From positions 62,001 through 126,000 of the forward strand of contig JAIVFJ010000021.1 in assembly GCA_025765615.1 (NCBI GenBank): a DNA stretch of 64,000 nt, read 5' to 3'. Of this stretch, positions 33,755 to 46,465 are shown piece by piece. The DNA is from Zopfochytrium polystomum (Eukaryota > Chytridiomycota > Chytridiomycetes > Chytridiales > Chytridiaceae). Within the stretch, counting starts at the first letter, position 1. Each line of letters opens with the position of its first letter. Position numbers and translations under genes: made by a program. Under the pieces are notes generated by a model that had not been told where the DNA came from, ran no database searches, and saw only the letters and a program-made list of their open reading frames with translations.

Positions 33755-34019
33755 CGTTCTTTGGGGGGAGAGGGTCGAGGCGTGGCGGGTGTGTGCTGTA
33801 TGTGCTGCAGGCGAGCGTGGGTTGTTGTTCGACTGCTTGTGAGTGAGCAAGTTTCAATATTTATGTTTCAAGCGCGATGATGATAGAAGGAAAAAGAAAG
33901 GACGAGTTGGTAACGAGGGACGGAGAAAGACAGAGCGAGGCAGAGAAAGGGAGAGAGACAGAGAGAGATGTTCGTCAATTGCAAGGACCAAAAACAAAAA
34001 AAGAAATGCAAAAATGAGT

Positions 34020-34072
<53 letters not shown>

Positions 34073-34386
34073 CGACTGGGGAAATTCAACGAGATCTCTA
34101 TTGCCTCTGGCGCCTCCTCATTGGCCAAGGCCTTTCGACAAACGTGGCAATAGGAAGGCACGCCGGTAACCCACCCCCCAACACTCCCCTTTGCACACCA
34201 GAAAACCAGTCGTCGTCGGCTATTGTCAACAACATCTTGAAACGAACACGGACGGCGAGGAGTGAGAGCTAAGAGACCACAAAAAGGGAGAAAAAGAGAA
34301 AAAGGCGGCGAAACAGCGAATAGTACACAAGGTGTGAGACATAGAAACAAGAGAGAAAGTGAGACAGAGAAACAGAGACCCCCATT
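33755..34386. other. Intergenic with GA microsatellite
   Basis: About 630 bp between the calnexin start and the RhoGEF stop. A (GA)n tract lies at about 34020-34066. No coding evidence. Confidence 0.55.
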
Positions 34387-37300
34387 TCACCCTATGGACA
34401 CGGGCGTGGGCGCAAGAGCAACCATTGGGTTGCCTCCACCGCCAGGTCCCCCGCTGGGGCCGACCAACTGGCCCACGGATCCAGACGGTGCCGGCGTCGC
34501 CTGCGGCGCCGTTGCCGTTGACAGCCCACTGCCTTCAATGGCCTTCACCAAAGTTGTCCGGCTCTTGACGTCTGCCATCCTAAAGTTGAACACTTCCTCA
34601 CCCTTGCCGCCAAACGAGCACCGAATGCGGAGCAATTTGTCTGCACAAAACAAAAAACACACGGAAGGCGAGGGTATTAGTAACATTTAAGCAGGACACT
34701 ACACTTGTAACCCAAAAAAAAAAAAAAAAACAAAAAAAAAAGAGGCCAAAAAAACCTGGCCAGTTTGATTGGGGTTTGAAAGGCTGAAAAGCAGGCACGC
34801 TCACCGTCTCCATCGGGAGAGTCCAGGATGCGAATGTCCTTTGAATTCAACCTCTGCACCAACTCGAGCTTTTTGGAATCGGGCGGCGCCTTATTCCGCT
34901 TCTTTGTCCGGAACGCCGCGACGAGGATGCAGTCCGAAAACAGAAACAGGCGGCGAGGGCCGGGCGCCGTGTCGACAAACGGCGAAATGCCCACGAATCC
35001 GTCCGCTTTGGCGAGGCCCAGGCCCGCTCGGTAACCGTTCAGGTCTTTCGCGTTGAATTCGCCTTCAAAGTGCCGCTTCGAGTACGACAGAATGTTGATG
35101 GGGCAGTTCTCGACCTGACACAGTCCGAAAGGGCAGCATTTGTTTCGCAAGTTGCGATGGTGATCAGAACGTTGCAGTTAGCGGTGCGCAACGCAAACAA
35201 AAGCACCGCCTCACCGTGTTGACAATTTGGAACATGGCCCTGATACCATCTTCCTTCTCTTGAATACGCTGAAGTGTGTTGCCAACCTCCTTCATGTATT
35301 CCTCGGCGATTTGGATGCTGAAACATGCCGAGGTGAATAGGTCAGGTGGGATATGAGCAAAAGGGACACCTACTTCTCATAGAGTAAACTGTGGGGCTCC
35401 GCGTACTTCCGAAGTCGCTCCAAAAGGAGCCAATACCGAGTAATCCGCTGAATCGGCAGCATCATAAAGTCATAGATAGTTTTCCGAGTGACGATTTCTT
35501 CGCGCTCGAGCTGCCGCAAGAACTGACGGAATGCATCACCCTCTGGTCCTTGCTGCGACTCGACAGTGGCAATCACTTGCTTGCCTGAACGGTAAAAGCG
35601 AATGTAGTCCTCGTACACCTTCCACTCTTCGTGCTCAATCTGTCATAAGGAAAATTCGAAAAGCAACCACAAGCCAAGGGATACGCATGTCAGCATTTCC
35701 CAGACTAAAATGCAGAACTAAATGCAGAACAGCTTACATTGTTCAGGAACAACTCAACAACGGCTGTTGGATCACGACTTTTCGCATCGCGCAGATAGCT
35801 CTCGACTTTAGTGGATAGTGCAAGAATGGGGTCGCACCGTTTAAATGCGATATCGAAGTCCATGTCCGTTAGTAGCTTCGCTTCCCGAATGGGCTCTATC
35901 ACATACTAGGAATGTGTCAAGTCAGCTCGCCTAATTTGCAGTCGACGCTTACTTGTTTGTAAATTTTGAGCTGTGTCAAGAACGTCTCTTCTGTCGCGTG
36001 GAACTCGTCGATGACGCATTTTGCTGCCAGTGCCCGCTTTTCTTCCTGGGTGCGTGGCACCTCTTCACCCTGGGCGAAGCCAGAGGTGGGGGTACGGCCA
36101 GAAGTTGGGCCAACAAACGAGCTTGGTCCAGCGCCCACAAGCTGTGGCTGCAGCTGCTGGAGCTGACCGATTGCTGCCAGGCCTTGCTGCGACGACATCG
36201 AAGGACCGGGCCCTGGTTTTACCCACACCGAACTGGTACGTGGAGGTGCGTATGGCTTAACCGGTTGCTGCTGAGGCCCAGAAAAGTTGTACGACACTTT
36301 CCCAGCTCTAGCTCCGGGATCGACATTATCTTCAAGGCGTTCCAAGTATTGATTGTACTGTGAACACAAGGGTGGGAACATCAACAGAAGCTTCGGGCAA
36401 ACTGACATTAACTATACCTTTGCCGCATCGTCTCGTTGAAATGCAACCGCACTGGCGAACCAGCTGTTCGACGAGTCCACGACCATGCCGGTCGAAAACA
36501 GGGCTTCGTCCACATTATCACCGTCATCATCGCCGTCATCGCCATCGTCCCAAGTCCCGCTAACCAGCCTTTGCGGTCCGACTCTGCCAGGCGAGCTAGC
36601 CAGCACCACAGAAAGCGGTGGTGGTATCGAACTAGGTATCGGTACGTTATTCGTATTTGACATGCGTCTTCGCTGCTGGGCGATTGCGGCTGGTAGGGGA
36701 GGATTCGCCGACTGCTGGTACGGGTGTGTGTAGTCGTTCGAAGAATTAGACATTGATCGATCGCGAGATGTGGAGGAGGCGTAAGTGCTTCCGCTGTAGT
36801 ACTCGGCGTTCCCCCCACTTCCAGTGCTTTGCGCCTCCCCAACATCACCAATATACTGCAGGAGTGATCCCTGAAAGAGACTCTCCGTTTGGGTTCGAAG
36901 ATGGACGCCAAGTGCGATTTCATCATCCTGCCAGAACATGACGTGTACAAGATCGTTGACTTCAAGAGAGGCTTCAAGTACGGATTTTGAGTCGTAGGAC
37001 TTCGTTACAATGTGGAGGCCGACAGCATACGATTTGTTCGAGGACGGTACACTGGAGACGGTCTGATTGAATGTGGAATCTCGAGAAACAACTGAGGGAT
37101 TGGATACTGGGGTTGAACCTGGCCAGTCCACTTCATCCATCAACATCGTGCCGTCTTCCAGAACTAGCGCCACGTCTGCCGCGGCAGCAGCCTCCACCAC
37201 CTCAACAACAGCGGCGACTTCTGCCGACACTGCGGCTCGCTTCTCCTCTTCTGCCCGAGTGAGAACTTTTCCCGAAGTGATGCAGGAGAAAGGAAACGTC

Positions 37301-38483
37301 CCTGTTGCATCAGTTTCAAGGTTGCAACCGAGAACCATGTTCCCATCCATCAACGTAACCATCTTAATGCGATCGCCTTTGCGCACGTTGATGTCCATTT
37401 CAGACGAGGCGTTGAAGTCCTGGCCGGCTTGAAAAACGCGGTCCTCCGCTCCGTTGAGATCAAAGCCTGCTGTGCTCGTGGATGAGCTTGACGAGGAGGA
37501 AACGGCCGATGAGGAGGAGGCGCGTAATGGGTCATTAATCAGCTGAGCGACGGAATGCAAGTGGGCCTGCGATGAAGACGAAGCTTGCGCTTGCGGCCTA
37601 GAAAGTGAAGCTGACGATAATGAGGAGTTTGACGATTGGCCGTACTGCTGTTGCGCGCTTGGTGCCTGTCTGTTGGATGAGGGCGGTGTCTGCGATGGAA
37701 TTGCGAAAGGAGCCGAGAGGCTCCGTATATTAGCGGAACCTCCCTGAGCTGCGACAGACGAGACTGAGGGCGAAGATGGCAGCACAGACGAGTAAGACGA
37801 AGATGGTGAGAGAACCGGCGGCATCAGGAGCGATTGAGGCACTGGCGATGACGAGGGCATTGGTGGTGGCCCAGAGGATGAAGAAATATTGGGAAGGTGC
37901 GATTCCGTCGAACTCAATCGATGGGTCCGTTTTCTTTGCAAGGTTGTGAGTATGGCATCAGCAGCCTTGCAAAAGTCAAGAACATGTCGGATGTGAAGTG
38001 TGCAGATAAGGATTTCCCGTCTCTCCAAGACAGGCGAGCACTCAACAACTGCAACAAAGAATGTTATCGAGACGGTCGGTCAAAGACACAATGATGCTCA
38101 CAGTCTGCAAGGCTGAATCTGTTCAAATCCTGCGAGGCGTGTTTCAAAACCGAGCAGACGTCCAGAAACTACTCCAATCGTTGGAAGCGGGGGGGGGGGA
38201 AGGGTACAGCATGGATCCAAGAAGAAGCTCCGGTTAGCTAACGTCGAGATCACTTGCCAAGCAATCCGAACACTTTTGAAATGGGGGTTGCAGGAAGGCG
38301 GGGAGGAGCGGCGAGAGAGAGCGAGAGAGTGGAAGAAAGGGCCAATTTAGAGGGTCTTGCCATTGTGGTGGGTGATGAGAACGAGGAGGTGGAGGACGAC
38401 GATGACGACGACGAGGACGACGAGGACGAGGAGGAAGATGAGGCTAGGAGGCCTGTGGCGGCGGTGGCAACGGCGTCGCCCAT
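34387..38483 (-). CDS. Rho guanine-nucleotide exchange factor (SH3, DH and PH domains)
   Basis: Activates Rho-family GTPases by GDP release. Ten exons fit: 38483-38274, 38168-38102, 38048-36418, 36357-35953, 35905-35738, 35639-35374, 35317-35215, 35114-34805 and 34640-34387 account for 3414 nt (1137 residues) as nine segments; a tenth cannot be excluded at the N terminus. Order: Ser-rich N terminus; an SH3-like domain (NASSEMDINVRKGDRIKMV); a second SH3-like domain (SLEVNDLVHVMFWQDDE); a Pro/Gln-rich linker; a DH domain starting VIDEFHATEETFLTQLKIY and containing the conserved third helix MMLPIQRITRYWLLLERL; then a PH domain (PRRLFLFSDCILVAAF). The first junction (donor GTGTTC at 38273) is the least certain. 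Likely acts in polarised growth or cytokinesis, by family analogy only. Confidence 0.85.
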
Positions 38484-38812
38484 TCTGCTTCGGCTCCGTT
38501 TCCCCGATTTCTGGAACGAATCAGCGTTAGGGCGGACAACGACCACCCACTCAACCCCACACTTTATCACACAACGACCACCCAAGATTGGGAGAGATCC
38601 TGCGACGCCAACGCTATTCAACCCGCTGATATCCCAGCGCTCCCAGCCAATTCTCTGGCGCAGGCAATACTACATTATTTAAATAGTAAAAGGGGAGAAG
38701 AACAAGTTTCCCTGGGGCTCACGGCTCACGGGACGACTCCAATTACAAACTTGAAGATATGCACAGCTTGCTGTTCGGGTAATGTTCGGGTAATGTTCGG
38801 GTAAGGAAGTTT
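38484..38812. other. Intergenic with 11-bp tandem repeat
   Basis: Upstream of the RhoGEF gene. A short tandem repeat with unit GTTCGGGTAAT runs about 2.7 times at 38773-38803 and ends 10 bp before the retrotransposon fragment. Nothing else is recognisable. Confidence 0.6.
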
Positions 38813-39165
38813 AGCTTGTTTCCAGAGACTTCTACTGGCCAGGCATGAGGAAGTACATCAAGAACTATGTCAGCAGCTGTGAAACCTGTCAAAGAAACAA
38901 ATCCAGCAGACACAAGCCCTATGGACTTCTGGAGCCCCTCCCAATTGCCATCAGCCCTTGGTAATCAATATCCATGGACTTCATTGTGAAACTGCCCCCA
39001 TCCCATGGATTTGACTCTATCCTTGTTGTCATCTGCAGAAGGACAAAGTTGGCCCATTTTATCCCCTGCACTGAGAATATAGATGCACAAGGAACAGCAG
39101 ACCTGTTTTTGCAGCACATATTCAGGCTCCATGGGCTGCCTCAGTCAATCATCAGTGACAGAGGA
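38813..39165 (+). pseudogene. Orphan Ty3 integrase fragment
   Basis: 353 bp nearly identical to the integrase part of the complete element at 56355-61659, but in the opposite orientation. It covers the zinc-binding region (SCETCQRNKSSRHKPYG) and the start of the catalytic core (MDFIVKLPPSHGFDS to LPQSIISDRG). No LTR, gag or RT flanks it; similarity begins and ends abruptly. It carries one nonsense change, a TAA at 38961-38963 where the complete element has TCA (Ser). Unlike that element, it retains the catalytic Asp (GAC) in SDRG. Dead remnant, probably inserted as a fragment during break repair or left by deletion. Confidence 0.9.
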
Positions 39166-39971
39166 GCCCACGCGGACTTGCTTAAAGGTATTCCCGATGC
39201 TTGTAGGGTACAAGCATAACTCCAATGGGATACTGATCTCGGCAATGTGCGGGCACCTCCTCACTCAACGTAGTCAATTTACGACGCACACTGAAATGAA
39301 AACAAAAGTCGAAGATTGGCGAATCTCAGCAGATTTAAGTAAGGTTGCATGCACCACAGACTACTGTAAGCAAATTTGAGGCTGTGAACGCATGTTTGTG
39401 ATACATGCACTCTATCATTGAAGTGACAGTGACCGCTCACTGAAAAAGTGTTCTTGTTGCGCATTAGTTTGTTCAAATCGCGCCTTTATGGTATAAGAAA
39501 ACTTGTTATCCTTATCCTAACTGTATCCTAACTGCTTGCCAGTAAAGCAATTTTTCCTCATCCTGAACTGCACTGCGGACAGGATAAGCTCGTATGTCGG
39601 TACTGTTCGCCTATCTGCCAATCCTTAGTACCATATTGCGCTTTCTCTTCTGGCTACCACCTGGGGTTTTATTCTGGATAACCCTCTGAGGGAAGCGAGT
39701 TGGGCAGTTCAAGCTCTCGCAGTGTGGATGCGCGAGGGAGGAAGGTACCTCACACTGCGGTTGCCGTACGGGTGGTCAGTGCGTTCAACAAATCGGCTGC
39801 AGATGGATAGGCGGACGGAAGCGGCAGAAAAGCTCAGTGAAATTCCAACAAGAGCAATTGGCATTGGCCAGATGCCACATACATTTCCAAAATAAAGAAA
39901 AATGAAAAGACAGAAAAGAAAACGTCGTGGGAGCCACGACAAACAGTTGAAACCTTGAGGGGTCGAAAAAT
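39166..39971. other. Intergenic, no features recognised
   Basis: About 800 bp of unique-looking, moderately AT-rich DNA between the integrase fragment and the ABCC stop. A near-duplicate TATCCTAACTG occurs near 39512-39535. No coding evidence. Confidence 0.5.
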
Positions 39972-42900
39972 TCACGCAACATCCTGAGCAGGCAGCGACC
40001 AGCCTCCGGCCGCGGTATTTCTGAGCAGCTGGGCATTCGCCTCACCGGTTTCCGCGACCAGTTTGGAAAACTCAGAGTCGGGGTTGCCGACGAGCAGCGC
40101 GTAGGGCGAGTCAAACTCCTTGACGACGCCGTCGTGGAGGAGCAGGATCTTGTCGCTGTCGATGATGGTGTTGAGACGGTGGGCAATCTGGGGAAGGGAT
40201 GAGAAGGAAAAGGAAATTATTTGCGAGGGGTCAGCGAATGGGGCATCAGGATCGTGAAGGGGAAGCACGAACCGTCAACGTGGTCGCCGTTGAAAACTCA
40301 TTTTTGATGGTCCGCTGGATCAAAGCGTCGTTCTCCATGTCCACGCTGGCGGTGCACTCGTCGAGCACAATGATCTTTGGCTTCAGCAAGACGGCCCTCG
40401 CCAGGCACAGCAGCTGCCTCTGCCCGACGCTCATATTCTCACCGTTCTCCACAACGACGGCGTCCAGCTTGCCGTCCATGGTGGCGACGGCATCCTTCAT
40501 GCCGCAGCGGTCCAGCACGCTCCAGATAAAGTCGTCTGTGTAGCGGCTGTTTGGGTCGAGGTTGGTGCGGAGGCTGCCGCTGAAGAGTACGGGGTCCTGC
40601 GGGATGATGGCGAGGTGGGAGCGGAGCGTGTGGAGCGAGATGCGGTTGATGTCGACGCCGTCGATGGAGATACTGCCAGCCGCGAGGTTGACGATGCGGA
40701 AGAGGGCCTGCATGATGCTGCTTTTGCCGCTGCCAGTGCGGCCGACAATGCCAATCTTTTCTCCGCCTTGGATCGAGAGGTTGATGCCCTTGAGGACGAG
40801 CGGAAGCTGCGGCTGGTACCGCATCTTTGCGTCCGCAAACTCGATTGACCCGGTTTGCGGCCAGTTGGCGGGCGGTGTCTGGAGGGGAGCCCCAGGCAGC
40901 TCTTCTGGAGGGAGCTCTACGTACTCGACCAAACGCTCTGTGCATAATGGATATGGTTGAGATTAAGCAGTTTGTCACTGAGCGCATGCATCGCTGAATT
41001 CAGCAAAAGAAATCCACCCACCAATAGCGTTCAATTGGACTTCTGCTTCAACAGCTTGGGAAACAACCATATTCAACAGAGCAGTCGTCTGAAGCAGGTA
41101 GGACAGAGCAAGGCCAATCTGAGATGGATTTGTTCCGCTCTGGAAAGAGTTTTCTTCGAAATTAGCTAGTCACTTTGTTTGAAGAATGGGCACTGTGAAG
41201 TTGCACTTACTCGGTCTGCAGCAGAGTATAACGCAACGGAAAACATCAAAAAGTTTCCAAGCATCTCAAGTCGCAGTTGTAACCATTTTTGTCCTGTGTA
41301 CAGGAGGTACAGTGGAGAGGCGTTGCGGTCAATGAGGTCCTCGCAACGACGGACAAATCTTTTCAGGAAATGATATCAGTAAGAGAAACCGTCCTCATAT
41401 CGTTTAAATTATTACCGAGCTTGCTCGCTGTAGGCCCTGATTGTTGGCAGTCCCGTCATTGACTCGGAGATGTGGGCGTAAAGGGGGGATCGAGTGATAG
41501 ATTCAAAACGCTTCACATCTCTTGAGGTCGCTCTGTAAAAGAGCTGTGTGTAATAGTACAGTGCAAGCATAGGAACAAGGGGCACAAGAAATGCCCCTTT
41601 GGTTAGGTATGTAACGAGGCCGAAAGTGACAGAAAGTTGAAGACCAGAGTAAAAGAGAAGCCTGATAGTCGGAAAAGGCATGAGAATGGCGCAAAAGTTT
41701 TAAAACAGGCAGGTGCACCTCATGGCATCATAGATGCTATTGTCAGCATAGTCTACGTCTCGGCTCAACCTGTTGACAATGCGTCCAAGAGGTGTCTGGT
41801 CTGTGACGCAAAGTCAGGGCAAGACGCTGGTCCTCCAAACGAATGGGACTACACACCGAAAAAGCCGACCGGGGAGTTAATGGCACTTTTGAGTACCTTG
41901 TTGTGCAGATTCTCCGCCGCTTTGACGCCGCCCGCAGAAATTTGAAGTGAGTATATGAGAAGAGCGGAAGCCTAAAATGAACATGTGAGAAAAATCTCAG
42001 CGGAATCCCAAAGTTAGCATAATCGAAAAACCTGCGCAATTCCGAGTACGGCGTAGATCCCCATGTACTCTCCTTGAGTCAAGTACGAGTAGGATGATTG
42101 AGTCCAGGAAACCAGCCACAAGTCATTCGCCAGACGAGTGACCTGAGTCGAAACAAGTCCGACAACCGTCAACACAACAAATAGGGTGGTTCCAACGTTT
42201 CTAATGTACGACCACAGCACCGCAGCCTTAATGTTTCCACGCTCCATGCCTTCAGCCTTTGTCTGCGTAAAGCCTTTGATATCCACACCGCCCAGGTGGT
42301 CCGTGCCGTCCCTCTCCTTCGAGGCCCGGCGAGACGACACCGAGGACGTCGACGACGTGCTTTTGCGTCTTGAAGCCAATATCTTGTCGGCAGACGGGGA
42401 ATGAGAAGCCAAGAAAGCATCGTCCACCTTCGAGGGTCTCCGTGCCGGAACAACCGCCGAGTCCTCCACAGGGATGGACGTCGGGTTGTGAGCGAGCTCG
42501 CCAATGAACGGACCCGCCTCGTTTTCCTCGTCGTCAGAGGTGTGGGCGTTTTCGCCGCCGTACGCAACCATGAGGCGGCTGAACTCGTGGCCGTCGCGCA
42601 TCAGCTCCTGGAACGTGCCTTGCTCGGCAATCGTCCCGTCCGAAATCACAATCACCCAATCGCAGCGAGATACGAGGTGGAGCTGGTGCGTCACGAAAAT
42701 GCGGGTCTTTTTGGCGAGGATGCCGCAGATGCCGCTCTCAAAGATCTTTTTGCCGACGTTGGCGTCCACAGCGGATAACGGATCTGGTGAGGGACAGGAA
42801 AGAATAAAAGCAAAAACAGTGTGAGGGCACCACTGAGAGCGAATGAAAATAACTATCGTAGAAGTGACGCAGAAACACGGAGAAAAATGAGACATTTTCA

Positions 42901-45361
42901 CCAACCATCAAGAAGGGCAATGTCGCAATCAGTGTACATCAGCCGCGCGAGCGAAACTCGCTGCTTCTGCCCGCCTGCCGTTTGTTGTCAGAGTGCGCAA
43001 AGTCCAGCAATCGCAACAAGAAGCAACAAAAACAAAGCGTTTCGGCGAAATTTACCAGACAGATTGATTCCGCGCTCCCCGATTTCCGATTGGTCTCCTT
43101 GAGGAAGAATGGCGAAGTCGGCCTTCAAACAGCAAGCGTCCACAACCTTGGCGTAGCGAGCAGGATCAAAGGGTCGGCCAAACAGGATGTTGTCGCGGAC
43201 CGACGCGTTCACAATCCACGCCTTGCAGGGAGTGTTCAATTGGTGGATTTTTGGGGTTTAGCAGCTTGGCAGCTCAAAAAAGTCTCAAGATTATTCTAAA
43301 CGAATGGACTCGCATACCTGTTGCGTGCAGTATCCGACGTTCGAAGCGAAGATGACCTCACCGCTGTTGCACCGCATTTCTCCAATCAGCGCTGAAATCA
43401 AGGACGACTTCCCGCTGCCTACTGCGCCAACGACTGCCGTCAGCCCTCCCAAAGGCGCTCTAGCAAGCCCATAAAGAGTCAGACGCGGGGCGGCGCAACG
43501 GAGGGGAGACGGCGCCTCGAAAAAACGGCAAGAAAACTTCACACGACTCACTTCAAGTTGACATTCCGAATGGTCGGCTTCTTAAACAAAAGATCCTCCG
43601 AGTCGATGGAGCGTTTCAGCGGCATTTTGCGCTTTGCGGCCTTGGCGCCGTCCTTTGCGTCGTCTTCGGGCATGGACGACTCCCAGACAAACTCGCCGTT
43701 GCGGACCTCGACGCCAAACTTTGCCGCCGGCTCGACGCGCGGGCGAAACTGCACTTCGGGCGCCTCGAAGAACGCTTGGAGCCGGTCGAACGCGATCATG
43801 GCGTCACCAATGTTGGCAATCATGAGGGGGAGCCACATGACGGGTTGGCGCAGCTGGATGGGACGGGGGCGCCGAAGAGGAGTGCAGATGTTTAGTGTCG
43901 CGAAACTGGATAAACAGGTAAGGTTCGCACGACACCTGATTGAACAGCGCGAGGGCCGCAAAGATCTGCACGGGGCTCAACGTCGGATTCAAAGCGCCGT
44001 ACACGAGGAACGTGACGGCGCTGGAGATGGCGGGGATGGCGAAGCCGAGGCTGGAGATGACTGCGCGGATGAAGGCGGCGTTCTTGACGAGTCTCAGCTC
44101 GGCGTCGCGGTGGTCGGCGACGCGAGCGACAAAATTGTTTTCCCAGGTGAAGAACTTGATGATGCGAATGCCCTGGAGGATCTCTGTGGTGAGCTTGATG
44201 CGCTCGTCGGCGATGCCGGCGGCGCGTTTGCGGATGCGCATGAGGCGGCCGATCATGAAGCCCTGGAGCGGGACGCAGAGCACCATGAGGGCGAGACCGG
44301 CGAGACCGGCGATGCCGATGATGCGGAAGAGGAGCGCGGCGGTGAGGGTGAACCAGAACGGGAAGGGCCAGGCGATGTTGAGCTGCATGAAGGCGAGCTC
44401 GATGCGGCCGAGGTCGGTCGACACCATGTTGAGGATCATGCCCGGGTTGAAGCGCGACCGCGACAAGCCCGAGAGGCGTAGCGCCTTGCGGTAGATGGCC
44501 GCCGTCAGCTGGCCCTTGACCGCGGCGCCGTAAATGGCTCCTCGCTGTGCCACGTTCGCTGTATGTTTTTTTTTTTGTTTTTTTTTTTGGTACACAGGTC
44601 CGTTCGCGAAGACAGTCAAAAACTTTGGCGCTTCGAACAAACAAGTATCCAAAAACTCTACCGGTGAACAAGCTCGCAACAACATTCAAAACAAGCAATC
44701 CAACGGCGTAATAGTACCCTGTGCGGTAGTCTGGCGGATCCTGCTGCGCCTGCTGGGATGACACGAGAAACTGAACGAGGCCCTTCAACAAGAGAGACGA
44801 GCAGGCCAAGCAAGCGTCCGAGACGATTTTCACAAAGCCCCACAGCGGCAGTCGCCAAAAAATCCTCGCGCAGATCCACAGCACGCTCGGGGCGGCGGCG
44901 GCTGCTGCTGCTGTGCTAGGTTTCTTCTTTTGGAAAGCGGTGGCGTCCCAGAAGAACGCGGAGCGGCGGGTAGCGCGCGGCGCGGGCGCGGGTTCAAAGC
45001 GGCTTCGGGCGATGCGGGCCGCTTCCTCGTCCCAGAGCCGCTCGAACTGGTTTGCGAGCGGGTCGGCGCGGCGCTCGGGCAGGATGGGAAAGAGGTCGGA
45101 CTCGGCGATTGGGGTCTTCCAGCCGGTTCGAAGCAGGTTGGTGTACCACGACATGGCCCACAGCGACCAGAAGGACGCATTCGCCTCTGGGCTGGTTTGC
45201 TGTTCACCATCGCCATCGCGTTGCAGCTGCTGCTGGTGTCGCTGGTTCTGGTTCTGTCTGGGGCCAGCGGCTACGGCTGCGTCGCCGGCGTTGTCGCTGT
45301 CGTCGTGGCTGCTGCTGCTGCGGCTGCTGCGGATGCGGTTAGCGGCCGCGGCTGTTGGCAT
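39972..45361 (-). CDS. ABC transporter, ABCC (MRP/YOR1) family
   Basis: Full transporter (TMD1-NBD1-TMD2-NBD2) without the extra N-terminal TMD0, like YOR1, ABCC4 or CFTR; likely exports organic anions or conjugates at plasma membrane or vacuole. More than a dozen exons; only some joins were placed. Start [13 protein letters not shown] at 45361; TMD1 has [20 protein letters not shown] and [13 protein letters not shown]1: Walker [10 protein letters not shown] (near 43400), the signature reading [15 protein letters not shown] (about 42915-42960), then ALLDD and PLSAVD, with Asp in place of the catalytic Glu, the usual ABCC asymmetry. TMD2: [30 protein letters not shown]2: Walker [10 protein letters not shown] (near 40740), signature [16 protein letters not shown], Walker [13 protein letters not shown] with Glu present, then IAHRLNTI. 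A Ser-rich linker follows NBD1 (about 42330-42420). Ends LPAQDVA. Confidence 0.94.
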
Positions 45362-46465
45362 GATGATCGTGCGGTCGGGCTGGCGTGGGGAGTGCAGCAG
45401 AGGAGTCTGCACTTATTAGTTATGAGAGGTAAGAGACAGAGAGAGAGACAGAGACAGAGAGAGAGAGAGAGGAGGGCTCGCGACAGACGCCGCGGATCGG
45501 GAATGATATCGGCGCCGTGGCGCCAACGAAAGCATTGAGCTCCGAAAAGATGGAAAGATCTCGGGCCGATTGCGGAGAGAGAGAGAGAGAGTCACACGTG
45601 AAGGGGACAGGCAGACAGACAGACAGGCAGACAGACAGGCAGACAGACAGGCAGCTCCAGAAAGATGAGTGAATCCTCCCCCCTTCCGAACGCGCGGGAA
45701 AGACAAAATGATAAAAAACCTTCGCCGAACTCAACACATCACGCAAAACAACTCCTCCGAGCACGCAAGAGCGGTATTATAAGAGAGCGTGAGAGAGAGA
45801 GTGTGTGTGTGTGGGTGTGTGGGTGTGCTTGTAGATTGACAGATTTACCTGATTAGAAAGTATTATCGGAGCGACGATCCCAACATTTCGAAAGCAGCCG
45901 GCGTGCACACACACACACACACACACATGATGGATGCCGGATTATTTGTACTTCTTCTGTAAATCACATCATTAATCATTGCTAGCCCACAGACATCGAT
46001 CCGCAAGCACGCAGCGGCGGCGAGCTCGCTCGGCCTTCTTTTTTTTTTTTTTTTTTTTTTTTTTGCGAGGGCGGGTTCGGCCGGTGACTGGCTGCACCAA
46101 AAAAAAAAACTTGGCGTCGCTCCGTTTATATTCTCCGCTTCGCCTTTCTCTTCTCAAACCTTTGTGTGTTTTACCACAACTGACTGATTCAAGTGCGCGA
46201 ACGCCCTAAAATAAGAATGGCACAGCAAACGAAGCTGACAATCTTTATTTTCGAAGCACGTATCATCGTATCATCGGGGGCGAACTTTTTGGGGAAGGGT
46301 AAGACTTCCCCGTCTTCTCCAGCGCACGGTGGTCGCAGCAGTATCCTTGATATTTTTTAAATATTTAACTTGCCACATAATAGAAAGAGACACACCGCTG
46401 ACTGACGCCTGCCCTCTGCCCCACAAGCCACCCAAAAACGCACAGCCACCACAACAAACCACCTT
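45362..46465. other. Intergenic with tandem repeats
   Basis: About 1.1 kb upstream of the ABCC gene. It has a GA tract (about 45430-45470), a GGCAGACAGACA-type repeat (about 45608-45653), GT and CA microsatellites (45800-45826, 45905-45928) and a T24 run (46040-46064). No coding evidence. Confidence 0.55.

Noticed and set aside
42900..42970. ABCC first nucleotide-binding site damaged (Asp instead of Glu)
   Set aside because: Loss of the catalytic Glu in NBD1 is normal for ABCC transporters and not a defect of this gene.
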